From positions 62,001 through 126,000 of the forward strand of contig NZ_JNZS01000005.1 of the NCBI RefSeq assembly GCF_000718515.1: DNA of 64,000 nucleotides. The letters run 5' to 3'. The stretch comes from Micromonospora parva. GTDB taxonomy: Bacteria; Actinomycetota; Actinomycetes; Mycobacteriales; Micromonosporaceae. Shown one piece after another: positions 52,643-62,690 of the stretch (position 1 is its first letter; the number at the start of each line of letters is the position of its first letter). The position numbers were made by a program, and so were the translations under genes. The notes below the pieces were generated by a model that did no database searches, was not told where the DNA came from, and worked only from the letters and a program-made list of their open reading frames with translations.

Positions 52643-52819
52643 GTATCTGGTCCTCCAAGGTCGACGCCCGGCGAGGGGACCTGCCGCCGCCCGTGGCGAC
52701 GACACGATCGACGGACGTAACCGTGGAATCCGGGCCCCCGCTCCGTGACCCAGACAGCATCATCGATGGCCGGGTCGTTCGCCACCCCGTTATGGACCCG
52801 CCGCACTAGCCTGCGCAGT

Positions 52820-54136
52820 ATGAGCAGCTCAGCTGACCAGCGCTCCGCCCACATCGTCGACGTGCTCACCGAGGAGTTCGGCGCGTCGATGGCGATCGAC
52901 CCGGCCGCCTTCCGCCGCAAGTTCCGCAAGATGGCGGCTTCGCCGTTCGCGTTCTACCGGGGCAGCGCCGCGCTGTTCTACGCCGACCAGCTCGGCGACT
53001 TCGCCGATGACAGGTATCTCGACGAGCGGACCAGCCGGGTGTGGATCCACGGTGACCTGCACGCGGAGAACTTCGGCACCTACATGAACGCCTCCGGGCA
53101 GCTGGTGTTCAACGTCAACGACTTCGACGAGGCGTACGTCGGGCCGTTCACCTGGGACCTGCGCCGGCTGGCGGCCAGCGTGGCGCTGCTCGGCTACGGC
53201 AAGGCGCTCTCCGACACCGCGATCGGGGAGTTGGTGGCCGGCTTCGCCAGGTCGTACCTGACCGAACTGCGGGCCATCGCCGCCGGCGGTGACGACGCGA
53301 TCGGTTCGATCACGCTGGACAACGCCGACGGGGTGCTGCGCCGGGTGCTGCAGCGGGCCCGGCTCAACACCCGCGTCGACCTGCTCGCCGCGCAGACCAC
53401 CATCGACAACTACGAGCGACGCTTCTCCATCGGCGACGGGGTCTTCGAGATCGACGCCGCCACCCGGGACCTGGTCAGCGCCGCCTTCCACGACTATTTG
53501 GGCACCCTGCCGGCCGCCTCGACGCAGCTCCGCCCGGTGGCGGCCCGGATCAAGGACGTGGTGCTGCGCAAGGGGGTGGGCATCGGCTCGGCCGGGCTGC
53601 CGTCGTACAACCTGCTGCTGGAGGGGCACACCCAGGCGCTGGAGAACGACGTCGTCATCTACATGAAGCAGGCGCAGGTCCCGGCCGTGGCGCGGTACGT
53701 CACCGACGAGTCGGTCCGCGGCTACTTCCAGCACCAGGGGCACCGGACCGCCGAGTCGCAGCGGGCGTTGCAGGCGCACGCCGACCCGTGGTTGGGCTTC
53801 ACCGAGCTGAACGGGGCCGGTCAGCTCGTCGCCGAGGTCTCCCCGTACGCCGCCGACCTGGACTGGTCGGACGTGAACGAGCCGGAGGAACTGACCGGGG
53901 TGCTCGTCGACCTGGGTCGGGCGGTGGCCCGGATGCACTCGGTGGCCGACGACGAGTCCAGCCACGACCTGGTGGACTACTCCACCGAGGAGGCCATCGT
54001 CGCGGCGGTGGACGCCGACGAGGCGGGCTTCGTCGACCACCTGGTGGACTTCGCGCACGCGTACGGGGTGCGTGCCCGCCAGGACCACCAGCTCTTCGTC
54101 GACCTGTTCCGCAACGGGCGCCTGCCGGGCATCTGA
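52820..54136 (+). CDS. DUF2252 kinase-like protein
   Basis: Start ATG 52820 (MSSSADQRSAHIVDVL); 438 residues. The DUF2252 family signature is present: FRKMAASPFAFYRGSAALFY, IHGDLHAENFGTY and FNVNDFDEAYVGPFTWDLRRLAAS. HGDLHxxN and the DFDE pair are those of an aminoglycoside-phosphotransferase/kinase-like fold, so an ATP-dependent small-molecule kinase is inferred. No substrate is known to me. Its stop is 16 bp from that of the convergent dehydrogenase gene. Confidence 0.88.
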   Translation: MSSSADQRSAHIVDVLTEEFGASMAIDPAAFRRKFRKMAASPFAFYRGSAALFYADQLGDFADDRYLDERTSRVWIHGDLHAENFGTYMNASGQLVFNVNDFDEAYVGPFTWDLRRLAASVALLGYGKALSDTAIGELVAGFARSYLTELRAIAAGGDDAIGSITLDNADGVLRRVLQRARLNTRVDLLAAQTTIDNYERRFSIGDGVFEIDAATRDLVSAAFHDYLGTLPAASTQLRPVAARIKDVVLRKGVGIGSAGLPSYNLLLEGHTQALENDVVIYMKQAQVPAVARYVTDESVRGYFQHQGHRTAESQRALQAHADPWLGFTELNGAGQLVAEVSPYAADLDWSDVNEPEELTGVLVDLGRAVARMHSVADDESSHDLVDYSTEEAIVAAVDADEAGFVDHLVDFAHAYGVRARQDHQLFVDLFRNGRLPGI

Positions 54137-54152
54137 TCGGGCGCGGCGTCGC

Positions 54153-55199
54153 TCAGGAGGCGAACTCCAGCACCACCTTGATGTCGTCCGGCCCGGGGGT
54201 GTACGCGTCGGCGTACCGGTTCACCGGCACCCGCCGGGTGATCAGTGACTCGAGCCAGACCTGGTCGGCGCGGGCGAGCGCCTGCGCGGCCATGTTCCAG
54301 TGCCGCCGGTTCGCGTTCACCGAGCCGAACACCACGTTGTTCTCCAGCACCAGGGACCGGTTGAGCGCCCCGGCGTCGAAGTCGATGATCCGACCACCGC
54401 TGGACACCCCGGCCAGGCAGACGATCCCGGTCGGGCCCGCCTTGCACATGACGTCGAGCACCACTGTGGGCGCGCCGGTGCACTCGATCACCACGTCCGG
54501 TTCGAAGGGCAGGTCGTTGACCGGCACCGCGTGGTAGGTGGCGCCGAGCCCGGCGACCAGCTCCGGCTTCGGCCCATCGGTGGCCCGGTCCAGCACGTGC
54601 ACGGCGAGCCCACGTTGGGTGCCGAGCAACGCGGCCAGCAACCCGATCGGCCCGGCCCCGGTGACCAGGACGGTCTGCGGCTGCCACTCGGCCCGGTGCC
54701 CGATCCGCTCGATGTGGTCCCACGCCTTCGCCACCACACTTGTCGGCTCCAGCAGCACCCCGACCTGGGCCAGCGCCGGGTCGAGCTTGACCGCGAACTG
54801 GGGTTCGATCCGCCACCTGTCGCGGGCGAACCCGGGTAGCGCCTTGATGCCGTGCTCGGTGTACTGGCCGTTGCGACACATGTCCCACTCGCCGACCGCG
54901 CAGTTCGGGCAGGGCACCGGGTCGGGATGCCGGACGATCCCGGCCACCAGGTCGCCGGGTTGCACGGTTCCGCTCGGGTCCTCGATCACCCGTCCCAGTG
55001 ACTCGTGCCCGATGATCAGGCGGTCCGCGCCCGGCGGCGCATCGCCGTACTCCCCGGCGATGATCTCGTGGTCGGTGCCGCAGATCCCCACCGCCAGCGC
55101 CTCCACGAGGACAGCGCCCTCCTCGGCAGGCGGTTCCGGCTGATCCTCGACGAGGCTCAGCGAGTTGGCGACCCCGGGTCTCACCGTCACAGCGCGCAC
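54153..55199 (-). CDS. Zinc-type glucose 1-dehydrogenase-like enzyme
   Basis: Start GTG 55199 (MRAVTVRPG); 348 residues of the MDR superfamily. Catalytic zinc residues: C in GICGTDH, H in IGHES; structural zinc cysteines CPNC and DMC; Rossmann GAGPIGLLAALL; C-terminal Glu_dehyd_C region (NNVVFGSVNANRRHW). The closest type is the archaeal glucose/galactose dehydrogenase (GDH), oxidising aldoses to lactones with NAD(P)+. Cytosolic. It is divergent from nuoC at 55305 with 105 bp between. Confidence 0.9.
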   Translation of the reverse strand: MRAVTVRPGVANSLSLVEDQPEPPAEEGAVLVEALAVGICGTDHEIIAGEYGDAPPGADRLIIGHESLGRVIEDPSGTVQPGDLVAGIVRHPDPVPCPNCAVGEWDMCRNGQYTEHGIKALPGFARDRWRIEPQFAVKLDPALAQVGVLLEPTSVVAKAWDHIERIGHRAEWQPQTVLVTGAGPIGLLAALLGTQRGLAVHVLDRATDGPKPELVAGLGATYHAVPVNDLPFEPDVVIECTGAPTVVLDVMCKAGPTGIVCLAGVSSGGRIIDFDAGALNRSLVLENNVVFGSVNANRRHWNMAAQALARADQVWLESLITRRVPVNRYADAYTPGPDDIKVVLEFAS

Positions 55200-55304
55200 G
55201 CCCTCATCTTTCCCCGCCGGGACGTGCACCGCGTCCAAAGCCGCGAGATCGGCTGGCGTCGGCGGCGGGCAGGTGCGGGCCCGGCCGGCACTAGGATCAG
55301 CGGC

Positions 55305-56063
55305 ATGACTCCCGAAGAGGTCGGCGCTCGACTGGTCGCGCTGCTCGCGCCGGTCGCGGTGACCCCGTCGGTCTCCGGCGGGCAACGGTTCGCCCGGGCC
55401 ACCGTCGACGTACCTCCGGCGAGCTGGCTGGCCGCGGTGTCCGCCGCCCGTGACGACACTGAGCTGGCCTGCGACTTCTTCGACTGGCTCTCCGCCGTCG
55501 ACGAGTTGGCCGACGGCTTCGACGTGGTGGCGCACCTCTGGTCGAGCCGACTGCGCCACGGGGTGCTGCTGCGTACCCGGGTGCCGCGCGACGCACCCAC
55601 CGTCGACTCGGTGGTCGACGTCTACCCCGGTGCCGCCTGGCACGAGCGGGAGACGCACGAGATGTTCGGCATCGACTTCGCCGGCCACGGGGAGTTGCTG
55701 CCGCTGCTGTTGCCCCCGGAGTTCGAGGGGCATCCGCTGCGTAAGGAGTTTGTGCTCGCTTCCCGGGTGGCGAAACCGTGGCCGGGTGCGAAGGAGCCGG
55801 GCGAGTCGGAGGCCGGCGGAGGGCGCCGACCGATCCGTCCGCCGGGCGTTCCCGCTCCGGGCGAGTGGGGGCCCACGCCCACCCCGGCTGGCGCCGGTGG
55901 TGTGGGGGAGGGCCCGCGTGGCGGCACCCCGGCCAGACCGGCCGGTGAGCGTCCGGCCCGGCCCGCCCCGGGGGCCCGTCCGGCGCGTACTCCCCGGCCT
56001 GCCGGCACCGCCGACGCCCCGGCTCCCGCCGACCGCAGCGACCGCGACGGGGGTACGCCCTGA
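55305..56063 (+). CDS. nuoC: NADH-quinone oxidoreductase subunit C-like (30 kDa)
   Basis: Start ATG 55305 (MTPEEVGARLV); 252 residues. The 30-kDa subunit domain (about 15-165) ends with the signature WHERETHEMFGIDFAGH and LLLPPEFEGHPLRKEF. The last 85 residues are an unusual Pro/Arg/Gly-rich tail (RPARPAPGARPARTPR) absent from standard NuoC. It is not fused to NuoD and no nuoD follows; the stop overlaps the nuoH ATG. It is a quinone-arm structural subunit of complex I. Confidence 0.9.
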   Translation: MTPEEVGARLVALLAPVAVTPSVSGGQRFARATVDVPPASWLAAVSAARDDTELACDFFDWLSAVDELADGFDVVAHLWSSRLRHGVLLRTRVPRDAPTVDSVVDVYPGAAWHERETHEMFGIDFAGHGELLPLLLPPEFEGHPLRKEFVLASRVAKPWPGAKEPGESEAGGGRRPIRPPGVPAPGEWGPTPTPAGAGGVGEGPRGGTPARPAGERPARPAPGARPARTPRPAGTADAPAPADRSDRDGGTP

Positions 56064-57025
56064 TGCCGCTCTGGGTGGAGTTGGTGCTCCGGATCGGCGG
56101 CGTGGTGGTTGCGTTCCTCACCCTGCCGTTGCTCGTCGGCCAGGCCGAGCACAAGGTGATGGCGCACATGCAGGGCCGGCTCGGCCCGATGTACGCGGGC
56201 GGCTTCCACGGTTGGGCGCAGCTCGTCGCCGACGGGGTCAAGTTCGTGCAGAAGGAGGACATCACGCCGCGCGAGGCGGACCGGGCGGTGTTCCGGCTGG
56301 CGCCAGCGGTGGCCCTGGTGCCCTACCTGCTGGTGCTGCTGGTCATTCCGCTCGGCCCGAACGACCTGGTCGGGCAACCGTTGGACATCGGCCTCTTCTT
56401 CGTGCTGGCGGTGGTCGGCGTCGGTGTGGTGGCGGTGCTGATGTCGGCGTGGGCGTCGGCCAACAAGTACAGCCTGCTCGGCGGCCTGCGCGGGGCGGCC
56501 CAGTTGCTCGGGTACGAGCTGCCGCTGGTGCTGGCCGCCGCGTCGGTGGCGATGGCCGCCGGCACGCTCAGCCTGTCGGGAATCGTCGAGGCGTGGCAGC
56601 CGTGGTGGCTGCTCTGGCAGGCACCCGCGATGATCATTTTCTTCGTCGCCGGGCTGGCCGAGATCCGTCGGCCGCCGTTCGACATGCCGGTGGCCGACTC
56701 GGAGCTGGTCTTCGGCTACATGACCGAGTACACCGGGCTGCGGTTCGCGTTCTTCCTGCTCGCCGAGTACGTCGGCATCGTGGTGATCGCCGCGCTGACC
56801 ACTGTGCTGTTCCTGGGCGGTTGGCAGGGCCCGTTCGCCGATGACCAGCTCGGCTGGCTGTGGACGCTACTCAAGATCTTCGCGGTCTCCTTCGTGATCA
56901 TCTGGCTCCGGGTGTCCTACCCCCGGCTCCGCGAGGACCAGCTGCAACGCCTCTGCTGGCTGGTGCTGGTCCCCGCGTCCCTGGCTCAGCTGGTCCTCAC
57001 CGCGGCCGTCCGCATCGCCCTCTGA
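56063..57025 (+). CDS. nuoH: NADH-quinone oxidoreductase subunit H
   Basis: Encodes 320 residues with eight transmembrane helices. NuoH landmarks: EHKVMAHMQGRLGPMYAG near the quinone channel, ADGVKFVQKEDITPREADR, GGLRGAAQLLGYELP and the highly conserved AEIRRPPFDMPVADSELVFGY loop. It couples quinone reduction to the membrane arm. It is translationally coupled to nuoC (1-bp overlap). The next nuo gene (nuoI) is 2.2 kb downstream. Confidence 0.95.
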   Translation: MPLWVELVLRIGGVVVAFLTLPLLVGQAEHKVMAHMQGRLGPMYAGGFHGWAQLVADGVKFVQKEDITPREADRAVFRLAPAVALVPYLLVLLVIPLGPNDLVGQPLDIGLFFVLAVVGVGVVAVLMSAWASANKYSLLGGLRGAAQLLGYELPLVLAAASVAMAAGTLSLSGIVEAWQPWWLLWQAPAMIIFFVAGLAEIRRPPFDMPVADSELVFGYMTEYTGLRFAFFLLAEYVGIVVIAALTTVLFLGGWQGPFADDQLGWLWTLLKIFAVSFVIIWLRVSYPRLREDQLQRLCWLVLVPASLAQLVLTAAVRIAL

Positions 57026-57081
57026 CCTAGCGCGGCAGTGCCTGGTCTCCGCGCGGCACTGCCCGGCCCTCGCGCGCCGGG

Positions 57082-57156
57082 TGATCGCGTTCGATCCTGG
57101 TTGCAGTGGTGTCGGTCGGCGCGGACAACCACTACATCAGTGATCGAGCGCGATCA
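57082..57156. repeat. Interrupted palindrome D1
   Basis: TGATCGCGTTCGATC (57082-57096) pairs with GATCGAGCGCGATCA (57142-57156) with one G-T pair. An inner TGCAGTGGT/ACCACTACA stem (8 of 9 with a wobble) extends it. The total hairpin is about 75 nt. Confidence 0.7.
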
Positions 57157-57213
57157 TCCTGCGCGAGTCGGGCCGGATCGCTCGACGCGGCGCTCTGAGG
57201 TGGTCCCGAGAGC

Positions 57214-57323
57214 CGCTTTCGAGCTGATGTCGTAGACGAATCGTTCGCTGCGGCTGCGGCTGCGGCTGCGGCTGCGGCGGCCGAGATACCGCCCGATGTC
57301 ACAAACGATTCAGCTCGAAAGCG
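57214..57323. repeat. Interrupted palindrome D2 with CTGCGG tract
   Basis: CGCTTTCGAGCTGA (57214-57227) and TCAGCTCGAAAGCG (57310-57323) are perfect 14-bp arms. If a 12-nt insert is looped out, a further ATCGTT/AACGAT pairing extends the stem. The loop contains five perfect CTGCGG repeats (57248-57277). Confidence 0.7.
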
Positions 57324-57418
57324 TCCTTAGCCCACTCCCCGCCCAGGCCCAAGACTGGCGAGCCCGGCCGCCCTCACGTCCCACGCCTGACGACCCCACG
57401 CCCCACGCCCGACCCCCG

Positions 57419-57496
57419 AAGATCCGCGCAACTTCCCCGATGTTGCTGCCTCCGGCAGGCGGGAGACACCAACATCCCTGATGTTGCGCGGATCTT
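57419..57496. repeat. Interrupted palindrome D3
   Basis: AAGATCCGCGCAAC (57419-57432) pairs perfectly with 57483-57496. An inner GATGTTG (57439-57445) pairs with CAACATC (57470-57476) and the loop carries a small GCCT/AGGC pair, giving a triple-nested hairpin. It lies about 50 bp past the stop of the convergent gene at 57547 and may also serve as its terminator. Confidence 0.7.
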
Positions 57497-57546
57497 GACG
57501 ACGAGCCGGGGCGACGAGCGACGAGCCGGGCGGCGAGGTGGGCCGC

Positions 57547-58566
57547 TCAGCGCAGCGGGGTGTGCGCGGGGTCCACCGGCTCGGCCGGGGGTGGTGGCGG
57601 GGTGCCGTCGCCGAAGGGGCGGCCACCGAGCGTTTCCCGGCCGTGCGGGGTGAGCCAGTTGGACAGGTCGGGGCCGAGCGGAACGATGCCGGTCGGGTTG
57701 ATGTCGCGGTGCACCTCGTAGTAGTGCCGCTTGATGTGGTCGAAGTCGATGGTGTCGCCGAACCCGGGGGTCTGGAACAGGTCCCGGGCGTACGCCCACA
57801 GCACCGGCATCTCACTCAGCTTCTGCCGGTTGCACTTGAAGTGGCCGTGGTAGACCGGGTCGAAGCGGACCAGCGTGGTGAACAGCCGCACGTCGGCTTC
57901 GGTGATGGTGTCGCCGACCAGGTAACGCTGGTCGGTCAACCGCTCGGTGAGCCAGTCCAGCCGGTCGAAGAGCTGGTGGTACGCCTTGTCGTACGCCTCC
58001 TGGCTGCCGGCGAACCCGCACCGGTAGACGCCGTTGTTGACGTCCCGGAACACCACGGCGTTGACCTCGTCGATCTGCTCCCGCAGGTGCTCGGGGTAGA
58101 GCTGCGGGGCACCCTCGCGGTGGTACGCCCCCCACTGCGTGGACAGGTCCAGGCTCATCTGCGCGTAGTCGTTGGTCACCACCTGCCCGGTCGGCACGTC
58201 CACGATCGCCGGCACGGTGATGCCGCGCTCGTAGCCGGGGAAGCGCTTGAAGTACGCCTCCTGGATGCGCTCGATGCCGAGCACCGGGTCCCGCCCGTCC
58301 GGGTCGAGGTCGAAGGTCCAGCTCCGGGCGTCGTGGGTCGGGCCGGCGACCGCCATCGAGATGGCGTCCTCCAGGCCGAGCAACCGCCGCACGATGATCA
58401 GCCGGTTGGCCCACGGGCAGGCCCGGCTGACCGCCAGCCGGTACCGGCCCGGCTCGACCGGGTATCCGTCGCGCCCGTCCTCGGTGATCCGGGTGGCGAT
58501 GTACCGCTGGTCGCGGGTGAATTCGCCGCCCGGCTCGACGTACTTGCCGCCTTTTTCCTCGCCCAC
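57547..58566 (-). CDS. Glutathionyl-hydroquinone-reductase-like (xi-class GST) protein
   Basis: Encodes 339 residues. The xi-class motif ACPWANR (active-site Cys in SRACPWANRLI) and the surrounding segment RDQRYIATRITEDG match the YqjG/ECM4 family, with the GST C-terminal domain containing DVNNGVYRCGF and TITEADVRLFTTLVRFDPVYHGHF. It reduces glutathionyl-hydroquinones with GSH in other bacteria; actinobacteria make mycothiol instead, so a mycothiol-linked role is inferred. A Pro-rich tail ends the protein. Cytosolic. Confidence 0.88.
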   Translation of the reverse strand: MGEEKGGKYVEPGGEFTRDQRYIATRITEDGRDGYPVEPGRYRLAVSRACPWANRLIIVRRLLGLEDAISMAVAGPTHDARSWTFDLDPDGRDPVLGIERIQEAYFKRFPGYERGITVPAIVDVPTGQVVTNDYAQMSLDLSTQWGAYHREGAPQLYPEHLREQIDEVNAVVFRDVNNGVYRCGFAGSQEAYDKAYHQLFDRLDWLTERLTDQRYLVGDTITEADVRLFTTLVRFDPVYHGHFKCNRQKLSEMPVLWAYARDLFQTPGFGDTIDFDHIKRHYYEVHRDINPTGIVPLGPDLSNWLTPHGRETLGGRPFGDGTPPPPPAEPVDPAHTPLR

Positions 58567-58655
58567 GTCAGCCTCCCGGTCGTGTTGCTGCCCTGCACCC
58601 CATCCTTACCGATCTCCGACCGATCGACGCGGTGAGCCCGGATACCCTCGCCGGC

Positions 58656-59084
58656 ATGACGGATGTGGAGGCGGCGGCCCGGCGGTTCATCACCGATGTG
58701 TGGAACGCCCGCCGAGAGGAGTCGGCGTACGAGTTGGTGGCCGAGGAATGCCCGGGGCTGGGCGGCACCGGCCCGGAGGCGACGTTGGCCTGGCATCGCG
58801 AGCGCCGCGCGGCCTTCCCCGACCTGCGCTACAAGATCGTCGACGTGGTCGCGGCCGGTGAGCGGGTGGCCGTGCACTGGCGGGCCGCCGGCACCCACGT
58901 CGGGCAGTTCGGGCCGGTGCCGCCGACCGGGCAGGTGGTCAGCTACTCGGGGGCGACGTTCCTGCGCTTCGACCCGGCGGGCCGGATCGTCGAGGTGTGG
59001 AGCTGCAACGAGCTGTTCCAACTGCTGCAACAACTCGGTGTCGAGATGCTCCCACCGGCAGCCGTCGGCGGACCCGGGGCGTGA
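58656..59084 (+). CDS. SnoaL-like polyketide-cyclase-fold protein
   Basis: Start ATG 58656 (MTDVEAAARRFITDVWNAR); 142 residues. It is a SnoaL/NTF2-like alpha+beta barrel: WNARREES, HRERRAAFPDLRYKIVDVV and VAVHWRAAGTHVGQF match the ester-cyclase subfamily. Family members include cyclases, hydrolases and binding proteins without catalysis. Its position inside a nuo region gives no clue. Function unknown. Confidence 0.83.
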   Translation: MTDVEAAARRFITDVWNARREESAYELVAEECPGLGGTGPEATLAWHRERRAAFPDLRYKIVDVVAAGERVAVHWRAAGTHVGQFGPVPPTGQVVSYSGATFLRFDPAGRIVEVWSCNELFQLLQQLGVEMLPPAAVGGPGA

Positions 59085-59178
59085 TCCGGTTGATCCGCAG
59101 CTGACCGTGCTCCTCGGGTGAGCCCTCCGTTCGTGGACCTGTGGGTGGTGGTCGCGCGCGCCGGGGCCACAGGGCAGG

Positions 59179-59784
59179 ATGGTCGACATGAGCGACCCCA
59201 GCGAGCGTGGTGACACCAGCGAACGCGGCCTTCCCGGCGCGGGCCTGGTGAAGGGGCTGGCGGTCACCCTCAAGACGATGACCAGCCGTTCGACCACCCA
59301 GCAGTACCCGGACACCGCTCCCGACCTGCCGCCGCGCTCGCGCGGTGTGATCGCGTTGTCCGAGGAGAACTGCACGGTCTGCATGCTCTGCGCCCGCGAG
59401 TGTCCGGACTGGTGCATCTACATCGACTCGCACAAGGAGGAGGTGGCGGTGCCCGGCGCCGCCCGCCCCCGCCAGCGCAACGTGCTCGACAAGTTCGACA
59501 TCGACTTCTCGCTCTGCATGTACTGCGGCATCTGCATCGAGGTCTGCCCGTTCGACGCGCTCTACTGGTCGCCGGAGTTCGAGTACGCCGAGTACGACAT
59601 CAAGGACCTGCTGCACGACAAGGACCACCTCGGTCAGTGGATGGCCACCGTTCCGCCGCCGCCCGCGCACGACCCGAACGGCGAGCCGGCCAAGGAGGAG
59701 ACCTCCGCCGCGCGCAAGGCCGCCGCCGCACGTCCCGCTCCGCCAGCGGTACGCCCCGACGCCGACCAGGACCCGGCGTCGTGA
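59179..59784 (+). CDS. nuoI: NADH-quinone oxidoreductase subunit I
   Basis: Encodes 201 residues (ATG 59188 is an alternative start). Two 4Fe-4S motifs: [12 protein letters not shown] (near residue 65-76) and [12 protein letters not shown] (near 113-124). Both have the CxxCxxCxxxCP pattern of the N6a/N6b clusters. The C-terminus is an Ala/Pro-rich tail. It relays electrons in the peripheral arm of complex I. It starts the last block of five nuo genes. Confidence 0.95.
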   Translation: MVDMSDPSERGDTSERGLPGAGLVKGLAVTLKTMTSRSTTQQYPDTAPDLPPRSRGVIALSEENCTVCMLCARECPDWCIYIDSHKEEVAVPGAARPRQRNVLDKFDIDFSLCMYCGICIEVCPFDALYWSPEFEYAEYDIKDLLHDKDHLGQWMATVPPPPAHDPNGEPAKEETSAARKAAAARPAPPAVRPDADQDPAS

Positions 59785-59809
59785 CCGCCCGAGCTGCAGG
59801 GGCGGCCCG

Positions 59810-60403
59810 GTGACCGGCGCGGATGTGCTGCTGCTCGCCCTCGGTGCGGTGGCGGTCGGCGCCGGCGTGCTGGTGGTGACCACGAAACACCTCGTCCGGG
59901 CCGGGCTCTACCTGGTGGTGTGCCTGGGCGCGTTGGCCGGTGACTTCCTGGTGCTCAGCGCCGAGTTGGTGGCCTGGGTGCAGGTGCTGATCTATGTGGG
60001 CGCGGTGGTGGTCCTGCTGCTGTTCGCGGTGATGCTGACCCGGGCTCCGATCGGCGCCTCCGACGACCTGGACCGGCCCGGCTGGCCGGCCGCGCTGATC
60101 GGTGGCGGCGCCGGGCTGGGGCTGACCGTCCTGCTGGTCGACGCGTACCGCTGGAGCACCGTCACGCTGCCGCCCGCCGGCACCGCCGAGCGGCTGGGTG
60201 AGCAGATCTTCCAGTCCTGGGTGTTGCCGTTCGAGGTGCTCTCGGTGCTGCTGCTCTCCGCCCTGGTGGGCGCGATCGTGCTGTCCCGGCCGGACATCGG
60301 CCGCGCCGGCCCGCCCGGCGACGGCCGGGCAGGCCGCGCCGGCCCGCCCGGCGACGGCCGGGCAGCCGACCTGGTCGACAGCGAGCCCGGGGGGCGCCGG
60401 TGA
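59810..60403 (+). CDS. nuoJ: NADH-quinone oxidoreductase subunit J
   Basis: Encodes 197 residues from GTG 59810. Five transmembrane helices with [21 protein letters not shown], the conserved NuoJ helix-3 region. The C-terminal 30 residues carry a perfect 33-bp DNA tandem duplication (60299-60331 and 60332-60364), encoding the GRAGPPGD repeat. The stop overlaps nuoK by 4 bp. Antiporter-like membrane arm, part of the E-channel. Confidence 0.93.
   Translation: MTGADVLLLALGAVAVGAGVLVVTTKHLVRAGLYLVVCLGALAGDFLVLSAELVAWVQVLIYVGAVVVLLLFAVMLTRAPIGASDDLDRPGWPAALIGGGAGLGLTVLLVDAYRWSTVTLPPAGTAERLGEQIFQSWVLPFEVLSVLLLSALVGAIVLSRPDIGRAGPPGDGRAGRAGPPGDGRAADLVDSEPGGRR
60299..60364 (+). repeat. 33-bp tandem duplication within nuoJ
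   Basis: Two identical 33-bp units start at 60299 and 60332. The unit is a multiple of three, so it adds 11 residues in frame. All bases but a few are G/C, suggesting replication slippage. Confidence 0.9.
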
Positions 60404-60758
60404 GGCCGGTCATCCCGTACGTCACCGCCGCGCTGCTGTTCGGTCTCGGCGTGTACGGCGTGCTGCGTCGCCGCAACGCGGTGCTGGTGCTGATGTCCGT
60501 CGAGTTGATGCTCAACGCGGTCAACCTGATCCTGGTCACCGCGGACACCACCGCCCGCGCCGTGCTCCCACACTCGGGGCAGGTCTTCGCCCTGTTCGTC
60601 ATCGTCCTCGCCGCCGCGGAGATCGGGGTGGGGCTGGCGATCGTCCTTCAGCTCTACCGGCTACGCGCGACCGTCGCCGTGGATGACGTGCCGTTGACCG
60701 AGCCGTCGCCGCCGGTCGGCGGGCGCGAGCCGGCCGTCCTGGATTCGGAGGCGGGCCG

Positions 60759-60762
<4 letters not shown>
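60400..60762 (+). CDS. nuoK: NADH-quinone oxidoreductase subunit K
   Basis: Encodes 120 residues from GTG 60400. Three transmembrane helices with the NuoK glutamates: E in [14 protein letters not shown] and E in [19 protein letters not shown] 20-residue tail is added after the usual end. It overlaps nuoJ and nuoL by 4 bp each. Proton-channel subunit of the membrane arm. Confidence 0.95.

Positions 60763-62686
<1,924 letters not shown>

Positions 62687-62690
<4 letters not shown>

Larger units (their letters stand above)
57026..57546. other. 520-bp gene-free spacer with three nested inverted repeats
   Basis: No plausible gene is seen. It holds three interrupted palindromes: arms 57082-57096/57142-57156 (15 bp, one G-T), 57214-57227/57310-57323 (14 bp) and 57419-57432/57483-57496 (14 bp). 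It also holds five CTGCGG hexamers (57248-57277) inside the second, and near-direct GACGAGCCGGG(G/C) repeats at 57500-57540. This is a repeat-dense spacer between nuoH and a convergent glutathione-transferase-like gene. Confidence 0.75.

Noticed and set aside
57248..57277. CTGCGG hexamer tract as a coding repeat or microsatellite gene
   Set aside because: It lies inside a non-coding palindrome loop, and surrounding frames have no start site or conserved product.
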